A stretch of 64,000 nt of DNA. It comes from CAHJWH01 sp965198905 (GTDB lineage: Bacteria > Pseudomonadota > Alphaproteobacteria > Caulobacterales > Caulobacteraceae). This document shows, piece after piece, positions 16,148-26,732 of the stretch (the stretch's first letter is position 1; the number at the start of each line of letters is the position of its first letter). Position numbers and translations under genes: made by a program. The stretch lies in the NCBI GenBank assembly GCA_965198905.1, contig OZ240678.1, forward strand, positions 1,550,001-1,614,000. The letters are read 5' to 3'. The notes beneath the pieces were generated by a model. It worked only from the letters and a program-made list of their open reading frames with translations. It had not been told where the DNA came from and ran no database searches.

Positions 16148-16924
16148 TCAGTCCGACAGGCCCAGGACGTCCTGCATGTCGTACAGGCCCGGCGGGCGGC
16201 CCGCGACCCAGAGCGCCGCCGCCAGGGCGCCTCGGGCGAACAGGCTGCGGTCCCGGGCGGAATGAGACAGGGTGATCACCTCGTCCTCGGCGGCGAACAT
16301 CACGCTGTGCTCGCCCACGATCCCGCCGCCGCGAAGCGACGCGAAGCCGATGCCGCCCTCCTGGCGGCCACCTGCCAGCCCGTCACGCACCCGGTCGGCC
16401 ACCGCGGCCAACTCCACGCCGCGGCCCTCGGCCGCCGCCTCACCCAGCATCAGGGCGGTGCCGGACGGGGCGTCGGCCTTGCGCCGATGATGCGCCTCCA
16501 GGATTTCGATGTCGTAGTCGGCGGCCGGCAGGGTGCGCGAGGCCCTGCGCACTAACCCGGCCAACAGGTTGACGCCCAGTGAAAAGTTGCCGGATCGGAC
16601 GATCGCAACCTTGGTCGTCGCCTGCTTCAGCGAGGCGATTTCCAGCTCGGTGAAGCCGGTCGATCCGATGACGAGCGCGGGTCGGCGGCCCGTCCGTCTC
16701 GCACAGGCGCTAGCGAGTTCGACCGAGGCCGCCGCAGACGTGAAGTCGATCACCACGTCGGCGTCGGAGACGACCCTATCGCGCGATGCGAGCGCTGAGC
16801 CCTCCGCACAATCGAAACTGCCGATAATTCGCATGTCGGCATGGGCTTCGGCAAGCTGCGTCACCGTGCGTCCCATGCGGCCCCGCGCCCCCGCGACCCC
16901 TACGCGAATAGCTGCTGGCTCCAT
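16148..16924 (-). CDS. dapB: 4-hydroxy-tetrahydrodipicolinate reductase
   Basis: 258 residues. Catalyses the NAD(P)H reduction step to tetrahydrodipicolinate in diaminopimelate/lysine synthesis, needed for peptidoglycan. Dinucleotide motif VAGARGRMG is at residues 10-18. The active-site block EAHHRRKADAPSGT carries the expected His pair (H145, H146) and K149. The GSTGF loop and GEHSVMF region also fit. Located just downstream of dnaJ (56-base gap) on the same strand. Confidence 0.96.
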   Translation of the reverse strand: MEPAAIRVGVAGARGRMGRTVTQLAEAHADMRIIGSFDCAEGSALASRDRVVSDADVVIDFTSAAASVELASACARRTGRRPALVIGSTGFTELEIASLKQATTKVAIVRSGNFSLGVNLLAGLVRRASRTLPAADYDIEILEAHHRRKADAPSGTALMLGEAAAEGRGVELAAVADRVRDGLAGGRQEGGIGFASLRGGGIVGEHSVMFAAEDEVITLSHSARDRSLFARGALAAALWVAGRPPGLYDMQDVLGLSD

Positions 16925-16980
16925 GCCTCAGTCTTACAGTCGCCTGAGCGAGGGCGCTATCGCCGTAAGCCTCCCGCAGG

Positions 16981-18162
16981 TCAGGCGCGGCTCTCTTCAG
17001 CGGCGGCCTTTCCGCCCCAGAACTTGCGCGCCTTGGTGAAGAACCCGGCATGGCGGGGATGGTGCTGCTCGGCGGTAGCGGGACTGGCGCAGCTCTCCGC
17101 GAGTTCGCGCATCAGCTCCTTTTGGCGGGCGGTCAGATGGGTGGGGGTTTCGACGTACAGCTCCACCACCAGATCACCGCGCTCGCGCCCGCGCAGCGCC
17201 GGCATGCCGAGCCCCTTCAGCCGCACGCTCCGGCCGGTCTGAGCCCCTTCGGGCACCTTGACCTTGACTCGACCGTCATCATTGCCAAGCTTGGGCCCGG
17301 CGGTGAGGCAGGGCGCGGCGATCTCGCCGCCCATGGCCGCGGTGCACATCGGCACCGGCACGTGGCAGTGAATATCCAGGCCGTCGCGCTCGAACAGCTC
17401 ATGCGCCTGCAACGACACGAAGATATAGAGATCGCCCCGCGGACCTCCCCGCGCGCCGGTGTCGCCCTCACCCGCAACCCGTATACGCGCCCCGTCGTCG
17501 ACGCCCGCAGGAATGCGCACCGACAGGGTCCGCTCTTTGCGAACCTGACCCGCACCGTGGCAGGTGCGGCAAGGGTCGCTCACCATCTGGCCCCGGCCGC
17601 CGCAGCGCGGGCAGGTCCGCTCTACCGCAAAGAAGCCCTGCTGGGCGCGAACCCGGCCTGCCCCGCCGCAGGTCGTGCAATTTGTAGGATAAGTCCCGGG
17701 CTTGGCCCCGGAACCATCGCATACATCGCAGGCCTGAACGGTGGGGAAGCGCACCTCCACCTCGTCGCCGGCGAAGGCCTGCTCAAGCGTGATCTCGATA
17801 TCGTAGCGCAGGTCTTGTCCGCGCGCGGGGCCTGAGGAACGCCGGCCGGAGTTGAACATCTCCCCGAACGCTTGGCCGAACACCTCGGAGAAGATGTCGC
17901 CCGCGTCCTGGAAGCCCTGCTGACCTCCACCTCCGCCACCGTTCACCCCGGCATGGCCGAACCGATCGTACATTGAGCGCTTATTCGGATCGGAGAGGAC
18001 CGAGTAGGCTTCGTTGCATTCCTTGAAGCGGATTTCCGCGCCCGCGTCACCCGGGTTCTTGTCCGGGTGATGCTCTACAGCCTTCTTGCGGAAGGCGGAC
18101 TTCAGCTCGATTTCGGTACAGGTGCGAGAGACGCTCAGCACCTCGTAATAGTCGCGCGCCAT
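16981..18162 (-). CDS. dnaJ: Chaperone DnaJ
   Basis: 393 residues. J domain with the HPD motif (VEHHPDKNPG, about residue 33), then a Gly/Phe-rich linker (GGGGGGQQGF), then the zinc domain with four CxxCxGxG-type repeats: CDVCDGSG, CTTCGGAG, CPRCGGRG and CRTCHGAG. The C-terminal substrate domains follow, starting RKERTLSVRIPAGVDDGARI. Stimulates the DnaK ATPase. Lies downstream of dnaK in the same direction, 231 bases apart, with a hairpin between them. Confidence 0.97.
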   Translation of the reverse strand: MARDYYEVLSVSRTCTEIELKSAFRKKAVEHHPDKNPGDAGAEIRFKECNEAYSVLSDPNKRSMYDRFGHAGVNGGGGGGQQGFQDAGDIFSEVFGQAFGEMFNSGRRSSGPARGQDLRYDIEITLEQAFAGDEVEVRFPTVQACDVCDGSGAKPGTYPTNCTTCGGAGRVRAQQGFFAVERTCPRCGGRGQMVSDPCRTCHGAGQVRKERTLSVRIPAGVDDGARIRVAGEGDTGARGGPRGDLYIFVSLQAHELFERDGLDIHCHVPVPMCTAAMGGEIAAPCLTAGPKLGNDDGRVKVKVPEGAQTGRSVRLKGLGMPALRGRERGDLVVELYVETPTHLTARQKELMRELAESCASPATAEQHHPRHAGFFTKARKFWGGKAAAEESRA

Positions 18163-18351
18163 GGGTGCGGAAACCTCGCGAACGCCCCGGCGGGGCTTAC
18201 ATAGATTAACAACTCAGAGATGGGAGGAGGCAGCGCCTTCGCAAGGCGAAATCTGACTGTAGCTGCAATGATCTGGTCGCCAAGACCCCGGATCAATGGC
18301 GATTATAGGTGATCGTCGGGCGCGTAGCCCAAACGGACTAACGCCAAGGTT

Positions 18352-18378
18352 TAGGCGGGCTCTCGTGGAACCCGCCTA
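18352..18378 (-). terminator. Hairpin between dnaK and dnaJ
   Basis: TAGGCGGG (18352-18359) pairs with CCCGCCTA (18371-18378) across an 11-base loop, 15 bases beyond the dnaK stop. There is no strong T-run after it on the minus strand. It may give partial termination or mRNA 3' processing, lowering dnaJ relative to dnaK. The rest of the 18163-18393 gap shows no gene. Confidence 0.5.
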
Positions 18379-18393
18379 GCTATCCGCAACCGT

Positions 18394-20289
<1,896 letters not shown>

Positions 20290-20654
20290 CTAATCCATTG
20301 CTCCTTGTGCGGCGAACGGCCAGCACTTGTAGGCGGCCTTGTGATTAAGCGCCGCGTGCGCCCGTCCCCAGTTGGGTCTCAAAGCGCCGCCGATGATCGA
20401 AAGGCGGCGTTAGCCCGCGAGCTGCATCCCTGCCCCCCGCGTGCTTGCGATATGGGAAACTGTACGAGGGCCGCAAGGGCGGTTCGCCCCCAGGTGCGAC
20501 GCTGCGGAGCCCTCGCGGAACGCCGCCGCGGTTACCGCGCCAGGACTTATCCACGCACCCTCCTGGCGGCTTCGGCCCCTTGCGAGACGGAGCGGCTGCG
20601 TCTAGATCATCCGCCCTCGCCCGACGCGCCTGTGCAGCCGCGTCGCTCGCACCT
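20290..20654 (-). other. dnaK leader and intergenic region
   Basis: No gene recognised between the dnaK start and the tRNA. On the dnaK strand it holds the heat-shock-type promoter and a long leader. A GC hairpin lies in the leader: CGCCGCC at 20385-20391 with GGCGGCG at 20403-20409, 11-base loop. AAGGAG lies before the ATG. The part next to the tRNA shows nothing recognisable. Confidence 0.45.
20450..20477 (-). promoter_or_regulatory. Sigma32-like heat-shock promoter of dnaK
   Basis: On the minus strand CCCTTGCGG (-35; core CTTGCGG = plus 20471-20477) is followed after 14 bases by CCCATAT (-10; plus 20450-20456). This matches the sigma32 consensus CCCTTGAA-N13/17-CCCATNT closely. It would give a leader of roughly 150 bases before dnaK. 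Confidence 0.6.
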
Positions 20655-20744
<90 letters not shown>

Positions 20745-20751
20745 TCGGCGT

Positions 20752-21555
20752 CTAGATCGGTCGTCCTCGCAGCCTCAGCAGCCAAGGTACGGTCAGCACG
20801 CTAGGGTGCGCGACGCCGTGCTCCCAAACGCCATCCTCTCCCCAGGCGTCGCCGTGGTCGGCGCAGACAAGGGTGGTTGCGCTGGCAAAGCGGTGCAGCA
20901 GACCCTTCAACTGTGCATCCACATGTTCAAGGCATAGGCGCTGGCGCAGGGCGCACTCCGCCGAACGATCAACGGTCTGGAAAGGTATGCAGGTGTTGTC
21001 TGAAGGGCTCCAAGGGGCGCCCTGATGCCAGTAGGGGACGTGTGTCTCCGCCAGATTGGCGAAGGCGAAGACAGGGTTTTCGCCAACCTGCTCCAGCGCC
21101 GCCTCCAACCACGCCACCTGGCGTTCGCAGGCTCCAGGACTTGGATCGAACAGAAAGCTTTGGAAAGGCGCGCTGAGATGCTTGCCCGTCGCCGTGCCGG
21201 GGTCGAACCATCCCGCGGCGCCGGTGCCTAGGGTGGTGTAGCCCGCCGCTTCAAAGCCTTCGATGATGTTTGCGCCCTGGAGCGTAAAGGCCGCTTCCGA
21301 GGAGCCTGCGTAACCACCGTCTTCTAGCTTGAATATCTTGGCGTGTTTCGGGTTGAGGAACGCGTCCGCGTCCGATGACACATGCGGGGTGAAGCCCACG
21401 AACATCGCGCTGTGCGACCCGTAGGTGAAGTAGCCGGGGGCTTGCGCCGATCTCAAGGGCGCCACCGCCTTCAATGCGGGAGAGGAGGCCTGCTCGAACG
21501 TGTCGTAACGGCAGGAATCAAGTGTGACGAAGAGCACACTTTCAGGATGGACCAT
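20752..21555 (-). CDS. Sulfatase/alkaline-phosphatase-fold protein
   Basis: 267 residues from ATG 21555; an upstream ATG at 21612 adds 19 residues of poorer character. VLFVTLDSCRYDTF near the N-terminus resembles the first metal-binding strand of the alkaline phosphatase superfamily. LVCADHGDAWGEDGVWEHG near the C-terminus supplies the DHG and His ligands. The chain is shorter than true sulfatases and shows no CxPxR formylglycine motif, so a phosphatase or phosphodiesterase-type role, or loss of activity, is possible. Placed between tRNA-Ser and the S53 peptidase terminator. Confidence 0.7.
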   Translation of the reverse strand: MVHPESVLFVTLDSCRYDTFEQASSPALKAVAPLRSAQAPGYFTYGSHSAMFVGFTPHVSSDADAFLNPKHAKIFKLEDGGYAGSSEAAFTLQGANIIEGFEAAGYTTLGTGAAGWFDPGTATGKHLSAPFQSFLFDPSPGACERQVAWLEAALEQVGENPVFAFANLAETHVPYWHQGAPWSPSDNTCIPFQTVDRSAECALRQRLCLEHVDAQLKGLLHRFASATTLVCADHGDAWGEDGVWEHGVAHPSVLTVPWLLRLRGRPI

Positions 21556-21621
21556 TATCACCGGGGAAAACCAAGCAAAGGCGAGGTCGCACCAGCCGGC
21601 GCGCTCGATCATCTATGAAAT

Positions 21622-21652
21622 AGGCGGCGTCCGGCTATCCCGGACGCCGCCT
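21622..21652 (-). terminator. Strong hairpin terminator after the S53 peptidase gene
   Basis: A 13-base perfect stem: AGGCGGCGTCCGG at 21622-21634 against CCGGACGCCGCCT at 21640-21652, with a five-base loop. On the minus strand it is followed by ATTTCAT. It starts eight bases past the peptidase stop, as expected for a Rho-independent terminator. Confidence 0.8.
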
Positions 21653-21659
21653 TATCAAA

Positions 21660-23513
21660 TCAAGGATTGGTGGCGGTCTGCGGTGTCCCCGCCGCAGGCA
21701 GGTCGGTGAAGCTGAAGAGGTTGCGCACGAGCGGCGAGCCGTTCCCGTACAGGTAGTCGTAACCGCCGGCCGGGAAGGTGTTGCTGAACTTGCCGTCAAA
21801 ACCAGGAATGTGCTGGTGGTAGACAGCGTTCGCGCTGTTGGAGGTCTGGGCGGCGGACTGTTGGTAGAGGAAGGTGTTGACGTTGCCCTGCCGGCCCTTG
21901 CGCTGGACATACAGGGCGAGTGCACCTGCAAACTCCGGCGCCGAAACGGACGTGCCGATCACGCCGCCTATCGTTCCATTGACGTAAATGTATACCGCAC
22001 TGCGCTCAGGCCCGCAGGGCAGCACCGCCTCCGTGCCTGGGCAACCGCCCACTTGCATGCCGATATCCGGCGTGGTGCGAGTCGTCGAGTTGGTGGTCAC
22101 CAAGGTCTGATACGAGGGCGTGCTGAAGACGGCGGAAGGACCACCGCCTGCGCCCCAGTAGGCGTTTGTGACGCTCGGACCGAATGGGTTGTTCTGGTTC
22201 TCGGGATCGCCGTAGGCGTTCTCCGTGACGTAGGCGGAGCTCAACGGTGTCGTTGAGCTTGGCGCGGTGGTCTGAAGGTTGCCGCCGCCGACCGCGGTGA
22301 CCGCGGGGTCGGACGAGGGGAATTCGACCCCCGCCACGGCTGCGGTATCGCTGAGGTTCGGGCATGACAGGCCGCCGGAGTCGCCGGAACTTGCGACGAA
22401 GGTGATTCCCTCCGCATTGCCCTGCTTGAAGATAGCGTCGTAGGTGCGCAGCACGCCGGTATTATCTACACCGCCGTTATAGGCTGCCGTGTAGTAGAGC
22501 TCGCATCCGCCGAAGGATGAACTCACGACGGAGTAGGTGTTCTGCTCCACGGCCATGAGATAAGCGTCGATGATGTGCTGATCGCTTAGATCCGGGATGT
22601 CTAGCACGGTCACCTTGGCGCCAGGCGCGCCGCCCGTCACCTGCTGGGTGTCGAGCGAGGCCTCGAAGAAGCCGTCGCTGTTCGGATCGGCCGCGCCGGT
22701 GCCTCCGTCGACAGGGACTTCGGTGATCGTGGGCGCGGGACGGCCGCTGATGGCGCTGAACTTCTCGTGGTTGAACGCGGCGGCCACGTCGCTATTGAGG
22801 ACCTGGGAAGAGATCACGATCGCTACGTTGACACCTGTACCGTCCAGATAGGCGCCGTTGGACATCTTGGCGTTGAGCGCCGGATAGGCGTAGGCTTGCC
22901 GCAGGTCGGTGAACCAGTAGGGGCCGTGGTCGGACACCCGGTTGGCCGGAACGCTGACCGCCACCTTGCGGGCGTCGATGTGCAGGTTGGGCCGGTTGGC
23001 GAAGGCCACCACGGTGGCGCCCTGAGCCTGGAGCGCCGCAGGAAGCGTCAGGCGCGTGGCCGAGACCAGTTGGGTCGTCCCCGTCCGATGGGTGAGCGTC
23101 TTCAGGGACGCACCGAAGGCCCTGTTCACGGTTCCAACCGAGCCGCTGACGGTCAAGGAGCTGGAATGGACCGCGTCGACGCTGAAGCCAGACGCCGCCA
23201 GGGCCGCGCGCGCCGCGTTCATGGACACCGGGGTCGGGCCGAACTGCTGGGCGAACTGAGCCGGGCTAAGCCACTTGTGGTAGCTGGCCGACGTCCGGTC
23301 CTGCTGCTGCTTCAGCAGGGCCTCGAGGCCCGCCGAGTTGCGGAGCGGGAAGAACACCTCGAAGCTGACGCCCTGCCCCGCGGCGGCGGTCGAGACCACG
23401 GCGGCGGGGTCAGCCAACATGCCAGCCGCCGACGCACCGGTCGCGGCGACGGCCAGGACGAGGCCCGACGCGCCCCCAGAAAGCCTACGGAGCCAGTTCA
23501 CCGATTGCGCCAT
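21660..23513 (-). CDS. Secreted S53 (sedolisin/kumamolisin-type) peptidase
   Basis: 617 residues from ATG 23513, chosen because AAGGA lies about nine bases upstream and a signal peptide (WLRRLSGGASGLVLAVAATGASA) follows at once. A pro-kumamolisin activation domain (about 35-190; SYHKWLSPAQFAQQFGP) precedes the serine-carboxyl catalytic domain. Catalytic residues in this numbering: E284 and D288 in FFEASLDTQQ, oxyanion D378 in SSGDSGG, and nucleophile S522 in GTSVSAPEFAG. Probably an acid-active exported protease. Its location beside the type II secretion locus makes it a likely substrate of that system (inference). Confidence 0.92.
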   Translation of the reverse strand: MAQSVNWLRRLSGGASGLVLAVAATGASAAGMLADPAAVVSTAAAGQGVSFEVFFPLRNSAGLEALLKQQQDRTSASYHKWLSPAQFAQQFGPTPVSMNAARAALAASGFSVDAVHSSSLTVSGSVGTVNRAFGASLKTLTHRTGTTQLVSATRLTLPAALQAQGATVVAFANRPNLHIDARKVAVSVPANRVSDHGPYWFTDLRQAYAYPALNAKMSNGAYLDGTGVNVAIVISSQVLNSDVAAAFNHEKFSAISGRPAPTITEVPVDGGTGAADPNSDGFFEASLDTQQVTGGAPGAKVTVLDIPDLSDQHIIDAYLMAVEQNTYSVVSSSFGGCELYYTAAYNGGVDNTGVLRTYDAIFKQGNAEGITFVASSGDSGGLSCPNLSDTAAVAGVEFPSSDPAVTAVGGGNLQTTAPSSTTPLSSAYVTENAYGDPENQNNPFGPSVTNAYWGAGGGPSAVFSTPSYQTLVTTNSTTRTTPDIGMQVGGCPGTEAVLPCGPERSAVYIYVNGTIGGVIGTSVSAPEFAGALALYVQRKGRQGNVNTFLYQQSAAQTSNSANAVYHQHIPGFDGKFSNTFPAGGYDYLYGNGSPLVRNLFSFTDLPAAGTPQTATNP

Positions 23514-23625
23514 GCTGCCGTCCTTCATTGAAACGTCCGAATCCAAGCCCTTCGATCATCCAGGCCCAGCCCAGCCCCGCCCCCCCGAGGGTCTCGGTTT
23601 TGGCGGCGTTGTAAGATTGTGGAGC

Positions 23626-24249
23626 TTATGCGGCGGTGAGAAGGCGGACAACTAGAAATCCGACACAAAGACCGGGGCCAAAAGGGGCAGGGCTCCGCAG
23701 CGACCCTGGTCCCTTTGTTAAAAAGTAGGCTGCAAAGACGGCCAGACCCACGCCGCAGGCGATCAACAGAACCTGTGGCATCTCGTCCCAGCCCAGCCAG
23801 GCGCCGCTCGCAGCGAACAGCTTGGCGTCTCCCGCGCCGAGCCCGTCACGTCCCGTGCGCCACTTGAAGACCGCGGCGAGGGCCTTGAGCAGCGCGTATC
23901 CGCCCACAGCGGCGGCGAGGCGGCCCGGGACGTCCCCGTGGATCACGATCGCCTCCACAAGCCCGATCGCGCCCAGAGGCAAGGTGATGGCGTCCGGCAG
24001 GCGCAACGCGGCGATGTCCACGATGGCCAGGATCGCGAGCGCGACAGCCAGGCCGAAGTCCAGGGCGGCGGCTCCCGGGAGCCGGACCCAGGCGAGAACG
24101 CCTCCCCCGAGCACCGCGCAAACTAGAGGGAGCAGGCGGGCGGGCGCTGCGCCGCCAAGTCGGCGGGTGACGGGCGCCAGCGCCATGCCGGAAAGCCCGC
24201 CCGCCACCAGTCCGAGCACAAGCCTGAACGCGATGGCGTGGCCGTTCAT
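23626..24249 (-). CDS. gspO: Prepilin peptidase (A24 family), short form
   Basis: 207 residues from ATG 24249. A polytopic inner-membrane aspartic peptidase that cleaves the leader of type II pseudopilins. The two catalytic aspartates are seen in AIVDIAALRLPDAITLP and in the GLGAGDAKLF (GxGD) motif. The N-terminal cytoplasmic zinc/methyltransferase domain of full-length PilD/GspO (about 290 residues) is absent. It may therefore cleave without N-methylating, like TadV/CpaA-type enzymes. Divergent from the wall hydrolase-gspE operon, with about 110 bases of shared promoter region. Confidence 0.88.
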   Translation of the reverse strand: MNGHAIAFRLVLGLVAGGLSGMALAPVTRRLGGAAPARLLPLVCAVLGGGVLAWVRLPGAAALDFGLAVALAILAIVDIAALRLPDAITLPLGAIGLVEAIVIHGDVPGRLAAAVGGYALLKALAAVFKWRTGRDGLGAGDAKLFAASGAWLGWDEMPQVLLIACGVGLAVFAAYFLTKGPGSLRSPAPFGPGLCVGFLVVRLLTAA

Positions 24250-24358
24250 CGCGTTTCGCACTCGCCCAAATAGGAGACCGCGAGGACGATTCGGCGCACG
24301 CCGCCAACGGCGCGGCGCGTTTGAGCAGGACCCGTCCTCATGTAAGCCTCTCTGGATC

Positions 24359-25018
24359 ATGAGCAGACACGGCGCGCCCCATCGCTGTCCAGCCATAGGT
24401 CTTATCGCTGTGGCGGCCGTCATCGCCGCCACCCCGGCGGGCGCAGCCTTTGCAGGCGCTCAGCTTCAGCCGGAATCGCTTACGCCGCCGCCGTCGCAAG
24501 ACCTCGATTGCCTCGCCCAGGCGATCTACTACGAGGCCAGAGGCGAACCGTTGGAGGGGCGCCAAGCCGTCGCCCAAGTGGTGCTGAACCGGCTGCGAAG
24601 CCCGCTCTTCCCGAAGACGGTCTGCGGCGTCGTGTTCCAGGGCGCCGGGCGCGCCACAGGCTGCCAATTCACCTTTACCTGCGACGGGTCGCGCGACAGA
24701 GCGCCCAAGCCCGACGCCTGGCGGGACGCCCAGAGCCTCGCCGCGGACGCCCTGGCCGGCCATGCGCCCTCCGTCGTCGGCCTCTCGACGCATTACCACG
24801 CCGTGTGGATGCGACCGGGCTGGAGCCTGGCGATGACGCCGACACGCCAGATCGGCGGGCACCGTTTCTACGTCGGCGGGGCGGGAAGCCGCCGCTTGGC
24901 CGCGGCGCCGCCTCTGGTGCTGGGAGCCGCGGCGGCGCCGGCTGGGTTCAGCGTCTGGGGACTGCAGGTCGCCCTTGTCACCCCGACCGGCGATGGCGCG
25001 AAGGTCACGACGCCTTGA
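24359..25018 (+). CDS. SleB-like cell-wall hydrolase, first gene of the T2SS operon
   Basis: 219 residues with an N-terminal signal sequence (IGLIAVAAVIAATPAGAAFA). Hydrolase_2 domain: CLAQAIYYEARGEPLEGRQAVAQVVLNR, with the conserved Glu (YEARGE), then PKTVCGVVFQ, GCQFTFTCDG and the STHYHAVWMRPGW region. Such enzymes cut peptidoglycan glycan strands. It ends two bases before the gspE ATG, so it is co-transcribed with the secretion genes. It may open the wall for secretin or pseudopilus assembly (inference). Confidence 0.88.
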   Translation: MSRHGAPHRCPAIGLIAVAAVIAATPAGAAFAGAQLQPESLTPPPSQDLDCLAQAIYYEARGEPLEGRQAVAQVVLNRLRSPLFPKTVCGVVFQGAGRATGCQFTFTCDGSRDRAPKPDAWRDAQSLAADALAGHAPSVVGLSTHYHAVWMRPGWSLAMTPTRQIGGHRFYVGGAGSRRLAAAPPLVLGAAAAPAGFSVWGLQVALVTPTGDGAKVTTP

Positions 25019-25020
25019 GC

Positions 25021-26727
25021 ATGTTCGCCCGGCGCATCCGCGGCGAGGCCGAGGCCGGGCCGGCCCAGGCGCCCCCACCCGGCCCCGTGGCGGATCTGCT
25101 CCTCTCTGAAGGGCTGATCGGCGCGCCTGCGCTGGCGCGAGCGCAGCGGGTGCAGGCGGAGACCGGCGAACGGTTGGCGGCGGTGGTGACGCGGCTGGGA
25201 ATGGCCCCCGAGCATGCCTTGTCGACGGCCCTGGCGCGGGTCGCCGGCCTCTCCGTGGCGGAGCGGGACGACTACGCCGCCGAACCGCCGCAGGCCGTTC
25301 GCATCCCCGCCCGCTTCATGCGCGAAGCCCGCGCGGCCTTCCTCAAGCCTGACCAGGCCGGCGGCCTAGCCGTCGCGGTCCTAGATCCGCTCGATCCCTA
25401 TCCTGTGCAGGCTCTCAGCCTGGCGATCGGCGCGGCCGTTCGCGTTCGCGTCGGCCGGGCGAGCGATATCGACACGGCCTATGAGCGGCAATACGGCGGG
25501 CGCGATGCGGTGGTCGAACTCGACGAGGCGGCCAGCGACGCCGACCTGGAGCGGCTGAAGGACCTCGCCAGCGACGCGCCGGCCATCCGCGCGGTGAACC
25601 GGCTGATCGCCGCGGCGGTGGATAGCCGCGCCTCCGACATCCACTTCGAGCCGGACGAGCAGGGACTGAACGTGCGCTTCCGGGTGGACGGAGCGATGCG
25701 CGAGCTGCCGCCGCTTCCCCCCGCCATGCGCTCCGCGGTCCCGTCGCGCATCAAGGTCATGGCGGCGCTCAACATCGCCGAGCGGCGTCTGCCCCAGGAT
25801 GGAAGGCTGCGCTTGGCGGTGCGGGGCCACGACATCGACCTGCGGGTGGCGACCTCGCCGACGATGCATGGGGAGGCGGTGGTCCTGCGCCTGCTCGACC
25901 GCTCAGAGCTAAGCCTGGACTTCACGGCCCTGGGCTTCGAGCCCGACCTCCTGGCGCGACTGCGCCCCGTATTGGCGCGTCCGCACGGCGTGATCCTCGT
26001 CACCGGACCCACGGGTTCGGGCAAGACCACGACCCTCTACGCCGCGCTGTCCGAGCTGAACGCGCCGGACCGCAAGGTGCTGACCATCGAGGATCCGGTC
26101 GAATACCGGCTGGTCGGCGTGAACCAGACCCAGGTCGCCCCGGCCATCGGGCTCGACTTCGCCTCGGCGCTGCGCTCCTTCCTGCGCCAGGACCCCGACA
26201 TCATGATGGTCGGAGAAATCCGTGATCTGGAAACCGCCCAGGTGGCGGTGCAGGCGGCCCTGACGGGACACATGATCCTGTCGACCTTGCACACCAACTC
26301 CGCGGCCGCGGCGGTGACGCGGCTGATGGACATGGCGGTGGAGCCTTTCCTGATCACCTCCACCTTGAACGCGATCCTGGCCCAACGCCTGGTGCGTCGG
26401 CTCTGCCCGGCCTGCCGGGAGCCCTATGCGGCCGACCCGCGGCGCTTCGGCGCCGCCTCGCCCCACCCGTCGCCAACAACCTTCTGGCGCGCCGTCGGCT
26501 GCGACCAATGCCGGGGCGACGGCTATCTGGGGCGGGTGGCCATCTCGGAGCTGCTGGAGATGAGCGGAACCCTGTCCGATCTGGTCCTGGCGCGCGCGGG
26601 GGCCCCGGCGATCGAGGCGGCGGCGGTGCGCGACGGCATGACCACCATGTTCGCCGACGGGCTGTCCAAGGCCGGCCGCGGGATCACCACGCCCGAGGAA
26701 GTCCTGCGCGTGACGCGGGAGGCGTAA
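25021..26727 (+). CDS. gspE: Type II secretion ATPase GspE
   Basis: 568 residues from ATG 25021. An N-terminal GspE/MshEN domain (LLLSEGLIGAPALARAQRVQ) precedes the secretion ATPase core. Walker A is GPTGSGKTTTLYAAL; the Asp box and Walker B region is DPDIMMVGEIRDLETAQVAVQAALTGH; the His box is LSTLHTNSA. The C-terminal tetracysteine zinc site is CPAC...CDQC. Hexameric motor at the cytoplasmic face, held by GspL. Followed after five bases by gspF. Confidence 0.96.
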   Translation: MFARRIRGEAEAGPAQAPPPGPVADLLLSEGLIGAPALARAQRVQAETGERLAAVVTRLGMAPEHALSTALARVAGLSVAERDDYAAEPPQAVRIPARFMREARAAFLKPDQAGGLAVAVLDPLDPYPVQALSLAIGAAVRVRVGRASDIDTAYERQYGGRDAVVELDEAASDADLERLKDLASDAPAIRAVNRLIAAAVDSRASDIHFEPDEQGLNVRFRVDGAMRELPPLPPAMRSAVPSRIKVMAALNIAERRLPQDGRLRLAVRGHDIDLRVATSPTMHGEAVVLRLLDRSELSLDFTALGFEPDLLARLRPVLARPHGVILVTGPTGSGKTTTLYAALSELNAPDRKVLTIEDPVEYRLVGVNQTQVAPAIGLDFASALRSFLRQDPDIMMVGEIRDLETAQVAVQAALTGHMILSTLHTNSAAAAVTRLMDMAVEPFLITSTLNAILAQRLVRRLCPACREPYAADPRRFGAASPHPSPTTFWRAVGCDQCRGDGYLGRVAISELLEMSGTLSDLVLARAGAPAIEAAAVRDGMTTMFADGLSKAGRGITTPEEVLRVTREA

Positions 26728-26732
26728 GGCGC

